A DNA stretch of 64,000 nucleotides from Amoebophrya sp. A120 (GCA_905178155.1 CAJINV010000001.1:7843599-7907598), one strand, 5' to 3'. Positions 31,722 to 43,116 are shown, counted from the first letter of the stretch. Made by a program: numbers and translations. Notes: generated by a model not told the origin, from the letters alone.

Positions 31722-34259
31722 TCATCTTCCGTACGACAATCCTGGTCGTTCGCGCAGAAGCTGTGCCGCCCGGATCAGCAGCTGGGGCCGCGCCATGGGG
31801 ATCACGGTTTCCAAAGCTTCGTCAGCCCAGGCGATGATAGCGATGTCGTTGTCCACACAGAGGATGCACGTGCCAGTCAAGCCGTGCAGTCGCGATGAAA
31901 CATCAGAGTTGGCATTTTCATCTTGTTCACGACACTCGGGGACCATGAAACTGCTCCGCATGATATCCGCACCCGAACTCGTCCAAACTTCCACTTCATC
32001 GAAGCTAAAGTGCACGCCCTTCCATCCGAACCTGTCGAACTTCGACAGAAATTTGCTTCCTCCGACGCGCAACAGCCTGTTCCCAAAGCACGACAACGCG
32101 TCTGGCTGGCTTACCAGCAGCGCACACGCCTCCTGACAGAATTGCACATTGAGCTTGGGGTAGTTCTTCTTCCGCTGCCCCTGCAAAGTGTAGCACCACG
32201 CGCCTTGGAGAGAGTCGAAAACCGCAAAGTCTCCTTCTCCCAAATCTGGTGCGCGCTCAGTGTACCACCAGGCGGGCACGCCGAAACCGACAATTTTCAA
32301 CTTGCAATCATGATTCATCTGCGCCGCAGATTTCAGCCGCAGTAGCATGTCCCGTGCCGCAGCGGACACACAACTTACACAACTTGTGGAACTCTTTTCC
32401 CCAACCTGCGCCCGGACATAGACAGTGTTCTGAATTTTCCGCTGAAGAAATTTGTGCTCTGGTAACACAACAACCGTTTCAGGCCCCGTCGATGAATCAG
32501 CATTAATTACGTTTACGCAAGTACGTGCGCCGCAACTGGAAGCATCAAGCGCTTCCCCTCGCTTCGCCAAAACCGTGAGAAAAAAGCCCCCCGTTTGCCT
32601 ACTTGGCCACAGACGAATTGGCGCCGAACTACCCTTACCCACCCGCTCGTATACAACTTTTTCTGATGTTGCTCTTGCACGATTTCTTTCCAGAACATTT
32701 CTAACCACCTCCTCGTTCTCCATCGTGTTCATGGCGCAGGTGGAGTAGACGATCCGCCCCCCGTTCCGTACATGCCGGCACCCATTCCGAAAAATTTCTT
32801 CTTGTAACTTGGTGTGTCGCGCCGCCTGCTGTGGGGACCATTTTTGCCGCTTGTTTTGGTTCTTCCGGACCGTCCCCTCCGAGCTGCAGGGCACGTCGCA
32901 GAGAACGAGGTCAAACTGGTCTGCCCCGAAGTTTGTCGTCGCCGCGTCGGCGCACGTGACCACCAAATGTTTGCACAGCTCCGGGTGGAGCTGCTTCGCG
33001 CGCTGCAACAGCTGCTCGCAACGATACGGGCAGACGTCGTTCGCCACCACGACAAAGTCCGTTGCGCACTTGGACGCCTCCTCGAGCAGTTGGCACGTTT
33101 TGCTGCCCGGGGCCGCGCACAGGTCGAGGATGCGCAGCTTCGCGTTGCTGTTCCTTTCCAGAAAGCCGTCCAACAGGTACTGTACCGGTGCCATGGACGC
33201 AATTTCTTGCTGACAGACTTCCCCGCAAATTTTTCGCAGATACAGCTCCGCGGGCGACAGGCTTGGCTGGACTTGAAATCGGAGGGACGATTTTTGGAAA
33301 AAGGAAAAAAGCTCGGGGTTGTCCAAGACAGGGGGGGTGTGAGCGGCTCCGGTGATGTTGCTGTTCTTGGTTTTTACTTTGCTATCAATGTCTTGCTTAG
33401 TGTCGAGGTGCATAGATGTTGCAAGAGCTTGTTTCGACGGTTCTTGTTTCCTTGAATTGCCTATGACAAAGTTGCATCCTGGTCCCGTCGTGTTCTCCCG
33501 TAGAGTCAAGGGTAAAGGCAAATCCAATGTCTGCTCACAGCTGGCTTTTCGCCATTGTGCGCGTAGCTCGAGGTCGGGGTGGCTTGCGTAATAGGCATCG
33601 AGGTTTGAGCAAGGTTCTCCGATTTCTACTCCTACATCATGTTCGTGAACAAGATGCTCTCCGTCTTTGTCGCTATTGCAACTGCTTCGTCCTCCGGTCC
33701 CGTCTTGCGCGGACTGCATCATTCGCCTCCGAAGCGGCGTCCGGGCGGCATTCGCATTTGTGGTGTCATCTGGATGCTTCAAGCCCGACCCTCGTCCATC
33801 GCCTATGCTCTTGTTGTGTTGGTCCACCAACAAATCGAAACACAGTAGACCCTCGTACTCGCGATAGTCACTGCCTTCATTATTCCCAAGAAACGCCGCT
33901 GCTGCGTCCATCACCGGCACACTGACCACATCTCCCGGTGACACAAAAAAATCGTTGGGCTGCGGCGCTCCGTTCACACAAACCAGCCTCTGTTCGCAGG
34001 CCTTGTGTGCTGCATGTGCCGCATTTGGAAATCCAAACGGGACGGCGTTTTCTGACACGCCGCACTCCAAGCGAAAATTGTAGGCCACAAAACGCACTAG
34101 CCGCTCCGCCCGGTGGGCAACCACGCACAGTCGGGTCTGGTTTCGATCACCATTACTGCCAGATGGAGGGCAAGCCGTCGCCGCGAGCACAGCCGGATCT
34201 TTGTGCTGTCGTTCTGCTACCTTCCAAAGCTTCGAAGCAGGCGAAACGAAATGAAACAT
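31722..34259 (-). CDS. NSUN2-type RNA (cytosine-5) methyltransferase
   Basis: Single exon, 845 residues. The central domain has the NOL1/NOP2/Sun motifs: LDLCAAPGSKTCQLLE (SAM-binding motif I), VVANDVCPYRCEQLLQRAKQL, FDLVLCDVPCSSEGTVRKN (motif IV with PC), KLQEEIFRNGCRHVRNGGRIVYSTCAMNTMENEEVV (motif VI with the catalytic TC). This set is typical of NSUN2/Trm4, which methylate tRNA at several cytosines. The N-terminal 280 residues carry an extra region with VAYNFRLECGV...RLVCVNGAPQPNDFFVSPGDVVSVPV, resembling an S4-like RNA-binding module, plus a long charged linker. The C-terminal 250 residues include a PUA-like segment as in NSUN2. Start ATG at 34259 lies in context AACATG-free sequence; no intron needed. 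Confidence 0.88.
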   Translation of the reverse strand: MFHFVSPASKLWKVAERQHKDPAVLAATACPPSGSNGDRNQTRLCVVAHRAERLVRFVAYNFRLECGVSENAVPFGFPNAAHAAHKACEQRLVCVNGAPQPNDFFVSPGDVVSVPVMDAAAAFLGNNEGSDYREYEGLLCFDLLVDQHNKSIGDGRGSGLKHPDDTTNANAARTPLRRRMMQSAQDGTGGRSSCNSDKDGEHLVHEHDVGVEIGEPCSNLDAYYASHPDLELRAQWRKASCEQTLDLPLPLTLRENTTGPGCNFVIGNSRKQEPSKQALATSMHLDTKQDIDSKVKTKNSNITGAAHTPPVLDNPELFSFFQKSSLRFQVQPSLSPAELYLRKICGEVCQQEIASMAPVQYLLDGFLERNSNAKLRILDLCAAPGSKTCQLLEEASKCATDFVVVANDVCPYRCEQLLQRAKQLHPELCKHLVVTCADAATTNFGADQFDLVLCDVPCSSEGTVRKNQNKRQKWSPQQAARHTKLQEEIFRNGCRHVRNGGRIVYSTCAMNTMENEEVVRNVLERNRARATSEKVVYERVGKGSSAPIRLWPSRQTGGFFLTVLAKRGEALDASSCGARTCVNVINADSSTGPETVVVLPEHKFLQRKIQNTVYVRAQVGEKSSTSCVSCVSAAARDMLLRLKSAAQMNHDCKLKIVGFGVPAWWYTERAPDLGEGDFAVFDSLQGAWCYTLQGQRKKNYPKLNVQFCQEACALLVSQPDALSCFGNRLLRVGGSKFLSKFDRFGWKGVHFSFDEVEVWTSSGADIMRSSFMVPECREQDENANSDVSSRLHGLTGTCILCVDNDIAIIAWADEALETVIPMARPQLLIRAAQLLRERPGLSYGR

Positions 34260-34828
34260 GTTTTTTATGGGGAGGATTACTTAATAGATTTAAAATCTGA
34301 ACCAAACGTCTCTCGCTCGTCTGTTGACGGACTCATGTTCTGATTTTTTTTCCCATACGGTAAGTTAGAATGCCTGGGCCCGATCGCCATTTTTATGGTC
34401 TCACATCTATCCTCTTGCCTATCTGCCGCCAGCTTGGGTGTGTCGCCTGTCTTTGTGAAAACCAAACAAACGAAAATTCCGGCCAGTATGAACCACGTTC
34501 AGAAAACTCGTGGGATCTTCAATTTGAAGATTTACCAAAAAGAACTGGATGCTGTTGACAGGGAACGTTTATTCCAACAACACTTCCAACCTCTGCCTCA
34601 TGCTTCTACTTGTTCTGCACGATTATGTTATCATCCGTGATCATTAGATGTGAAAGAGAGATTCTGAAGATTTCAGTTTGCGCTTTGAGATTTTCTGATT
34701 ACATTTACAATTTTAACAACAGCAAGCCAACATCAAACACGCACGTCTGTGAGACGAACGACCCACTCTTCTCACCCGCCTTGCTCCCTTTCCTGCTCCA
34801 TGACAAAACGGTGGAGGTTATCCTGACC
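34260..34828. other. intergenic, possible extra 3' exon of the GT15 gene
   Basis: Mostly structureless. On the minus strand immediately left of the TIR element (34829) lies GGTCAGGATAACCTCCACCG..., which, if the element is removed as an intron, would extend the GT15 protein by GQDNLHRFVMEQEREQGG before a stop. Confidence 0.35.
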
Positions 34829-35083
34829 AAAAACGTCCCCACACCGGAGTCAAGATCTGCTAGACAAATCAACAAGCTCTGGCACTTTCACATGACAAGT
34901 TCTTTGCCCTCATAGTGTAATCCTGTTTGGGTAATTCAGCAGCATCACAGATCTAGCACATCATGCTGAGTCCAGCATCACAAACTCCAAAACACGACTA
35001 CAAAAAGACTCTCATGGGGCTCTGCATGAGAAACATTTTAAGCATGCAGATTTGCATGACAAAGCTGGGGTGGGGACGTTTTT
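34829..35083. mobile_element. 255-bp TIR element at the 3' end of the GT15 gene
   Basis: Ends are perfect 14-bp inverted repeats: AAAAACGTCCCCAC at 34829-34842 and its reverse complement at 35070-35083. The right end overlaps the stop codon of the GT15 reading frame. Size and end structure match the introner-type introns inside the same gene. No clear target-site duplication was found. Confidence 0.7.
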
Positions 35084-38000
35084 ACTCAGCATAGAAGTCC
35101 TCTTTTTCGAACCGGTTCACCTGCCAGTCCAGCCCCCGCCATGGCTGCAGGTGCAGCAGTTTCGCGTCGAGCGACTCCCCGTCGCCGTCCTTCTGCGCGG
35201 GACACGTCTTGTTGTAGTTCCCCACGCCCACGGTAATGCACTCCCCGTCGGATCCGCCGCAGGTGCAGAATTCCTGGTGCAGGTAGGGCACGGTGGCGAG
35301 GGACACCTGCTCGTCGTCCAGAAACGTGCCCATGGCGAACGTGCGGAAGGGGTTGTTGCCCCACCGGTACAGGTAAAAGCCCCCCGTGGCGTCCATGTAG
35401 CGGAAGAACTTCTGGTACTCACCTTCCGGGTCGCGAAACCACGGCAGGTACAGGATCTCGATGTCGCTCATGAAGGTCTGCTGGTACCACTTCCAGTTCT
35501 TTTCCACCAACGACGCGAGGATCTTCGTCCGCCGCGGGTTGAGGTTGTGCATTTTGCAATACAGCAAGTAGTAGTACAGAAAGTTCACCGCGACGCTCGC
35601 CGCCTCCCGCCCCAGGTGCGGGAAGGCCGCCACCTTGTTGGTCCGCTTCAGCATCGCGAACGGGTCTTCGCGCCAGGGACCGGGGAAGTAACTATCGGTA
35701 TCCAGCGTCATGCCGTAGTCGAACCGCTGCAGCACCGGCTCCAGGAACACCGGGCCGGACCGCCACCGGCACATGTGCCGGTAGCCGAGCGCGAACGGCA
35801 TCTGGTGAATGGGGATCTGGTCCCGCCAAATCTCGGGTACGGCATCCAGAGACGCGAAGTTCCGCCCAAGGCTGGCGAACCTGGAGAAGGGATGGGGGGA
35901 AAGGAGATTTCATCGAGAAAATGTGTGTGTATGGGTGCGCCCGACCGATTGCAACAGAAAAGAAGTAAGTATGTCCACCAGAGATCATTGTTATTCACCT
36001 CGAAAACAAAGGTTCTTTTTGTCAAATAGTACACAGCATCTTCTACATCAAGTCAAGATTAAGATTTTACCAAACACGATTCTCGCTGCAGAGAACGATT
36101 CTACGCCGGGACGCTTCGGACATCCCCTCGTGGAAAATCACGACCGGGTAGTCGTAGTGCTTATTTAGGTTCTCCCAGATGCTCGGCAAGGCCCGCTCGA
36201 TGTCGAGCAAGTCGCGCGGCGAGTCCGGCATGACGAAGTGCAACACCGCACTCAATTTTTCCGTTTCATTAATCCTGGCCCGATTCGGCTCCTCCATGTC
36301 GCACATGGTGCCGCGATACGGCGGAAAGCACTCGCACTCCCCGTCGAAGCAGCGCCCCCGCTGGTCCTTCTCAATGAACCACTTCAGCAAGGGCTGCTCG
36401 TGCAGCACGCGCGCCGCGAAGCTTTGCAGCAGCGTCATCTGTCGGACCTCCACGTCGCGCAGGAGCGCGGCGTCCTCAAAGTCGTTCAGAATTGCTTGGT
36501 GCGCCGCAGTTCCGGTAACCGTGTCGATAAATTGCTCCGGCTGCCGCTTCACCTGGTAGTGCTGCTCATCCGGCGCGGTGGGCAAACCGACCGTTACCGT
36601 GTCGGGCAGTTGCTGCTGACTCTTCGCGCTGCTACTCTGCTCAACATGATCTCCGCCTGGAAAATAAACACTACCCGTCGTATTCCGGTTTTTACACATG
36701 TCCGGGAGATTATGCGCGTGCACGGGGATCTTTTCCACTTGGAACTGGCGGTACAAGTTGCACACTGCGTCCTCCCGCTCCTCCTGCTTTTCCGCCTGAC
36801 ACGCGGTTACTGGGCTCAGGTCTACCTTCATGGAGAATTCCAGCTGGGCAGCCACGCGCGCATTCGGTGAGCAGTACCAGCCCTTGGCCCATTTCTGGTA
36901 CAGCAGACTCGGACGCAAGCCCACCAGGCACCGGTCCGCCGGGTGCGCCTCCTCCTCCACGAGCGAGGGTGGGTTAATTTCGAACACCTCGAGCTTCCTC
37001 TGCGTGACGGGGATGACGGTTGCCTTCGCGAGACCACCCGCCGCGCCACCTGATGTCGTCGTGGCCCCCGCGTAGTTGTCTATTGGGTTCTTTTGCCCCT
37101 TCCGGTCGGCCGCGTGCTTTCGGTTTTCTCTACTTTTTTCCTCTCGCTTCACGGAATCCCGCTCCGCGGAGGCAATCCACGGGTCGTGCCCGAACGCCTT
37201 CTTCCACACGTACACGGCGAATACGTGCTCCACGTGGTCCAGCACGTAGCCGTGTTTGCGCATCACTTGCGTTTCCGCGTACTGCAGCGAGCACTGGAGC
37301 TTCCACACCGAGGCCGGCACGTCTTGGTAGAAGGGTAGCCGATGGCCGTGGTCGACCAGCTCCCAGTACTGGCGCATGTTGGGCGCCATCTCCAGGTATC
37401 AACTGCAAATATGTCTGGGTCTGGAAGAGTCGCGGTTTTTCATGCACATTTTGCATGACCCGTGAGGTCTGTGATGCAGGTCCTAGCAGCACAGATTTTT
37501 GGAGGGCTTCTTAATGCTTATCACGCATGATAAATGCCCTATCCGCGTGCCAAGCACTGAACTCCTCTTGCTTCTCATGCAACACTGATATTTTTAGAAT
37601 CCGCCGACAGCATTACAAGTTCCACCCTTCCAGACCCAGACATATTTGCACTACATACCAGTGGCGGGGGCACCGTGGGGTTGATCGCGACAAACACAAT
37701 CTTCGGCTTCACCGGCCCGGATTCCAGCAGTTTCTTCAGCAGCAGGCAGTTGCCCACCAGCGGGTGCACGAACAGCAGGTCGGGCGAGTAGTGGTTCACG
37801 CTCTTGTACAGGCTGATCATGCTGCTCCACTGCGCCAGCCGGCTCATCGTGTTCGTCGTGTGGATGTTGTTCTTCACCAACCGCGCCCCGGGCCCGAGCG
37901 GCCGGCCGCGGTAGCTCACCGACACGTTGTAGGGGTCGGCGGTAGACGCCTGAAAATGGTAGTGCGCCCACCCGGCTTCCGATGGCAGGCAGTCGGCGGC

Positions 38001-40305
38001 GTCAAAGTCCAAAAGCGTCCCGCGGCACGCGCCCGGCGGGTAGTGCGGGCTGTCCAGACTGTAGCTGATGACGAAGTACTATGAGAGTGCACAACTCGTC
38101 CCCCTTGCCCTCATGTGAAGGGAATAAGCAGCAACACAGGGAGAGGGCGGAAGAAAACGAAATCTGGCTCCCGCTCGATAAATCTGCACGCGGATTGTAG
38201 AACTGTCTCAGATTGGTACGCGGACAATGCTTAAAGACAGACACACAATGTGGATTTGGTCGTACTTATTTTGCACTACAAATGAGGGAGAGGGGGGGTT
38301 GTGCACTCTCATAAGTACGACAGCGACACTTCGCGGTCCACCATACGCAAGAGCTGCAGCGGACTCCGCTCGGCCCGTGGCGCGCCGACCGCGTCCGTGC
38401 TCACGGCGGTCTTTTGGCTGCGAGTCTGCTTCGCAAGCTTCTGGAACTCAGACAAGTACGTAATTTGAGACTTCGTCATGTGGTCCGCCGCCTCCGGCGG
38501 CAGCAGCGCCTGCTCTAGTTTTCGCCAGTGCTGCTCGAACTTCTGCGCGCTGCGACTTAGCGCAGTTGTGCTCTTGTCACTTCGCGGGTCCTGCTCGCCG
38601 CCCGCTGCGGATACCACAATATCCTCCTGAAGATGTGTATCCACGTAGTCTTCGATGTCGTACTCCTGAAACGCCCCAAACCCGCGCCCCCCGGTGCTCC
38701 GCATGAACAGGCAGATGCGCTCGAATTGGTTGCCGCTCGCCAGGAACTCACGCTTCGGGTTGTCCAGCGCCGTGAAGAATTCCCAGCTGAAGATCGCGTT
38801 CAGCTGGTTCTGCGACGTGTCTTTGTTTGCTAACGAGATGAAATTCGTGTCGTCGTTTGACACGTACAACCCGGTCGTGCTGCCCCCGAGGTCCATACTG
38901 AGCACGTTCCGGATCTTCGCCGGATCCAGACTCGCAACCAGCCCCGCGGATGTTGTTGATGAAACCAACGGCAAATACCCTATCGGCGCCACGCGGAACA
39001 CGCTCGCGAACGAGGGAAAGAACAGCTTGAAGGCCGGGTGCTCGTGCCGGGGGATCAGTTCCTTCGGCAAGTGGTTGGGGACGCTGTAGTGCTCCGCGAT
39101 GTCCCCGAGAATGGGCTCGAGGAAGTGCAGCACGTTCACGACGAGCTCGCGGTGGACGGACAGCACCTGCTTCAGCTGATCCTGGTATCCCTTGTTCCCA
39201 ACGGCGCGGGCCACGGACTGGGCTAGGGGGTCCAGGCTCGCGGTGAGGTCGTGCAGCCGCCGACTGGCCGTCTCCACCCCGTGCTCCATCTCCAGCAGAT
39301 AACGGATCTGCTGCTCGAACAGCGTGGCGTGAAACGATATCCTCGTGTCCACGTACAACGGGGAAAGCCGGACGGGGCAGAGCATCTATGCACTGCGAAC
39401 ATCGATCTGGGTCTGGAAGGTTGCGATTTCTGATGCGCCGTCCCGCAGATCATGCAAAAAGAAAAATTTGTCTTGCGCGAATACTAGCACATTATGCCCA
39501 TTTCTGGCAATGCTGCAACGGTGTTTCTCATGCGGCATATCTATGCAACATTGCGAAGCCCTTATATGATCAAAACCCGTGATGCTAGGCACTGCATTCC
39601 AGCCCCCGTGGGGCTGGCATCCAACATCTGCATGGCACACTCCTGCACTCAACATCCAGATCCAGACATATTTGCAGTGGATAGCACCTGCATCAACCCC
39701 ATGTAGGCCGACTCGAACAACCGCAACGCCGCGGTGATTAACTGGGAGGCCTGCGTGGTGGAGACCAGCTCCACGACTTCGAAATGCCGCAAGCCCACGT
39801 AGGTTCGGTGGAACTCGTTGGTGTACGCCAACGCAGCTTCATGCTGCTTCTGCAGCTGCACGGCGGCGGGCTCGAAACACAACAGATCCTCGCTCTGCCG
39901 CCGCTCGGCAACCAGCTTTTGCTCCTTCTTCAAACTTGCTGTATCCGCTTCGGTTGCCAAACGCTTTGCGTAGTTATGGTTTGTCCCGATCTGCTGTTGC
40001 GCAGCGACAACGGGAAGAAATGATCTGGTGTGCAGTACTTCTAAAGGTAAATCGTAATAGTGATCTTCCAGGTTGTAGAAGTCAATCAGCGAAGCGATCA
40101 TTTCCCGACACAGAGGCCACTGCAGTACGGTGGCGAACGCCGCTGCGACCAGCAGAGCCCCGAGCGCCGTCCAGTGATTGGCGCGGAAGACACTGTAGCT
40201 GTCTTTTCTTCTTCTTCGTGTTGTCTTTCTGTGCTCGGAAGCCGCCACCCTGCCTGATATTCGAAATCTTTCCATCGCGAAAGACTGAGTCTTTGCATTC
40301 AGCAT
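35082..40305 (-). CDS. GT15 (KRE2/MNT1-like) mannosyltransferase-like membrane protein, five exons
   Basis: Exons about 40305-39688, 39385-38314, 38074-37659, 37392-36071 and 35880-35082, total about 1,400 residues. N-terminus: short basic cytosolic tail then one membrane segment (HWTALGALLVAAAFATVLQWPL), a type II Golgi-style anchor. Central exons are of unknown fold with Trp/Tyr-rich luminal segments. A small EGF-like CFDGECECFPPYRGTMCD precedes the catalytic part, which matches GT15: AVLHFVMPDSPRDLLDIERALPSIWENLNKHYDYPVVIFHEG, GYRHMCRWRSG, FDYGMTLDTDSYF (metal-binding DxD-like) and FRYMDATGGFYLYRWGNNPFRTFAMGTFLDDE. GT15 enzymes add alpha-mannose to glycans. Three introns are TIR-bounded; the last (35881-36070) is normal GT-AG. 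Confidence 0.82.
37393..37658 (-). mobile_element. introner-type intron with TIRs, GT15 intron 3
   Basis: Minus-strand sequence starts GTATGTAGTGCAAATATG after exon end CCACTG; the other end, read inverted on the plus strand, is GTATCAACTGCAAATATG. The inverted repeat extends through tctgggtctggaag on both sides (about 32 bp). CTG flanks both ends as a short duplication. An AG acceptor at TTTGCAG would run into TGA in the needed frame, so the intron must end at ...GATACCTG|GAG, a GT-TG intron. Confidence 0.8.
38075..38313 (-). mobile_element. introner-type intron with TIRs, GT15 intron 2
   Basis: Perfect 16-bp inverted ends TATGAGAGTGCACAAC (imperfect to about 36 bp) flanked by a perfect 5-bp duplication GTACT on both sides. 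Removing the element plus one GTACT restores LSYFVISYSLD. No placement within the duplication gives GT-AG: options are GT-TA, TA-AG and similar. Confidence 0.85.
39386..39687 (-). mobile_element. introner-type intron with TIRs, GT15 intron 1
   Basis: Ends are imperfect inverted repeats: plus-strand ctatgcactgcgaacat...tctgggtctggaag and minus-strand ctatccactgcaaatatg tctggatctgg. The sequence belongs to the same family as GT15 intron 3. GATGC lies on both flanks. Splicing can be read either as GT-AG (CAG|GTGCTA ... CATAG|ATG) or as exact removal of one GATGC copy; both keep the frame. Confidence 0.75.
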
Positions 40306-41054
40306 TCTCTCCCCTGCACCGACCTTCTACTGACGTATGTGATCGCTGGTTGATGTGTTAGCATTCCTTGAACAATTATTTTTCTTCGCTGAAGTTTATC
40401 ACGGATGCGGATCGTACTCGTAACGGATCCAGAACAAAGGAACATGAAGCAAAAGAAACAGGACACGAACGAGCACGAAAAAAAAACAGGACCCTATGAT
40501 GCAGAAGAGAACGACAGAAGTTTTCTTTCTTTCTATGCTTGCATGCCTCAGGGTTGCGTCAACCCTGTGTCAGTTCCAGATCTTCTGACTCTCTTTCTCT
40601 ATCGATCTCATGGCATGATTGGATCGACTTTGATTTTCTTGGGAAAGATCGTCTACAAGAACGAGAACAAAGCGCGACAACACAGCTGTTAAAGCATCGA
40701 GCTTCTTTTCCAAACCATCTATCATTCTTTTTTTATTTCATATAATTCAAAAAACGAATACGAAGTTCCCACGAATAGAGTCAGCCGCTGCAACTCTACT
40801 AGTTTTCAAAATTTTCTATTTGATACCGTTCCAGCTGGGAGGGTCCAACGAAGGCATGGCCCCTGGATTCATTTTCTTTCTCCTGCAGTCCTCTTTGTCG
40901 CTCTTATCTTTTTCGCCTTGATGTTTTTCTTTTTTCTGATTTCCATTCCGTTCAGGTAGACATCTATGACTTTCATCTTTACGCGCCGTTCTTCCTTGGT
41001 AGCAAGGCCCGGGTCCATTTTTTCGGCGCGTAAGCCTTGCAGGTGTGCTCTTAC
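40306..41054. other. intergenic, nothing recognised
   Basis: AT-rich spacer. A short hairpin (agggttgcgtcaaccct, about 40550-40566) is present; otherwise only unsupported plus-strand frames. Confidence 0.4.
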
Positions 41055-43033
41055 TTACGCCGATAGATTTTCTCGAAAATCTACTTTGGCAACCGAGTGT
41101 AGCCCTGTCTTCATGTAGCGAACCAGTGTTGAGTCAATCAAAAACGAGGCCGCTGAAACAACTGCGAGGGTGCGATATGAAACGTCATCCTTGTTTGACT
41201 TAATTAGGTACGTGTCGGAAAACCACCGCAGGTGTTGTCGCAAATCGCTATCGCTGAGAAGCCGAGCCCGGTCCTGTGCAAATTGTGCCTCGCAGCTGAG
41301 TTGGCAGCTTACCCTGTAAAACCTCGGCACAGTATAGTACGCCCACTGGTCCTCGGGGGCCGAGGGCTCCACCTCGCTGCGCCACACGTTCTGCTGCCGT
41401 CGCTCGGAGAGCGGCTTCTGGACCAAAACGTCGACAAGGTCGTGCTGATTGCTCTTCGGCATGGGGTCGTACCACCGCAGTCCGACGCGGTCGCTGACCG
41501 GCGCCAGGTAGGGATCTACGAAGGAGTGATCGGGATCGGAGCTGTGCTCGTACCGCACGAAGGGATCATAGTCGTGTAGGTCTTGATGCGCATCGAGCGG
41601 CGTCAAGTCGTCGCGCACCGCATCATACTGTGCAGAATTGAGGCTGAAAACTCCCAGTGCCTCATAGTCACTGAGCGCCCTGTCAAAATGGTTTTGGTAC
41701 CCGGGGAGGTGAAGCCATTCATGGACGCGATCCCACCACGAGCGCCTCTTTTCTGCATTGTGCATCATATCCTTCAGCTTGAAGGCCCGATACTCCGGAC
41801 TCTTCTTCATATTCCATCGAAGCCAGTCAATGGATGTCCATGGTACGTAATAGCGCTCACCGTTATACCGTACGCGGTTCTCGACAAAGGCCAGATACCG
41901 CGAGAGTTTCTCCAACTCGGGCGTCGTCCAGGCACCAGTAAGGTTGTGATCCATCTGGTTGTTCTGCTCCACTTCAAGTAACGGCGATGGTAGGACATCT
42001 GATGATGTAGGGAGGGCACCGCTAGCGCTAGTGTTCCCGAAATGATCCTCCGTCGTAACATTCAGCAAGACACACTGACACGCGAGGAGGTCGTCGATAC
42101 TTGGATACACCCGCAGGACGTCGTCCTCTAAAATGTCAAAGTGGTGCAGAGGCTGGGTCATGTCAAACTTCCCGGACCGGTGGTTGTAGAACATCCGTCG
42201 CAACGTCTCCCGCAAAGACGGTGACGCGGTCGCACCAGCGGAGTCCGCCGATGCGCCGGAGGACTTGTCGTAGAACATCCGTCCCAACCACTTCCACCAC
42301 GACTGTGATGCACCAGCCGAACCCGAGGAAGCTGGGTCATCCGATGCGCCGGAAGAGTTCGGGGTGGAAGTAGAGGTCAAAGACGGGCCTCCCGAAGTGC
42401 TGAAGCTGCCACTGCCGCGGCGCGCCGTAATTGGGTCCGCTACTTCCTCTTCCAACTCGGCGGCTCTTCTTCAGGACGATTCTGCGCAAGTTCTTCGCGT
42501 CGTGCTTCTTCCTCGAAGGAGGTGGACATAACCGGCGGCTGGACTTCTTCCTCGGCACTGTCCGTTTCCACGCCCAGCGGCCTCACTTCTACCGCCGTGG
42601 CAAATGAGTCCGACCTAGCAAAAGACGATGGCTTAGAAGAACTACCCATGCCGCCAAGTTGAAGGTCGTTCCGATCACTGGCTGCGAGACGGGGCCCCCT
42701 TGCGTCTTCCGCTAGAAGTTCAGTCGTGCCGTCTTGTCCTAAACGTGGTCGTTCCTGTGTGACCACTTCGTCTGTCTCGTCTCCCCCCGTGGCTGCAAAA
42801 TGATCCTCGGCCCCGTCCTCATGGGTCGATGATGGAGTTTTTGGCTTTTCTTCGTCTGTTGACCGGGGTAGGCCAGATGCACGGCTGGCGACGGGAGGGC
42901 CCTCCGGCCTTTCAAGGCTGGCCGCATCCCTCAGATGTTGGTCGGTTAGGCGGGCGTCCGCTCCTGCAAACAGAAACAGGCTCAGCTGTGCCAAAAGCGG
43001 CCACAAAGAAGACAAAAACATCTTCATAATCAT
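41055..43033 (-). CDS. putative secreted protein with a frame break near 42,455
   Basis: Frame 1 (43033-42440) opens with a clear signal peptide (MIMKMFLSSLWPLLAQLSLFLFAGADA) followed by 170 low-complexity acidic residues. Frame 2 (42470-41055) continues for about 470 residues with no ATG near its start. The two overlap by about 30 bases, shifted by one. Frame 2 has two related short repeats (SWWKWLGRMFYDKSSG and SLRETLRRMFYNHRSG), many Trp/Tyr residues and a hydrophobic stretch near the C-terminus (LAVVSAASFLIDSTLV). I take it as one gene with a sequencing indel, a true frameshift or a small intron I cannot place. Family unknown; secretion suggests a surface or host-facing protein, by inference only. 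Confidence 0.6.
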
Positions 43034-43116
43034 ATCGGAACCGACAGAAAGTTACTTAATGACAAAACGCGCACTCGTTCTTGATTGGCCCAAGGAAGGG
43101 CAACTAAAGCCTTCAG

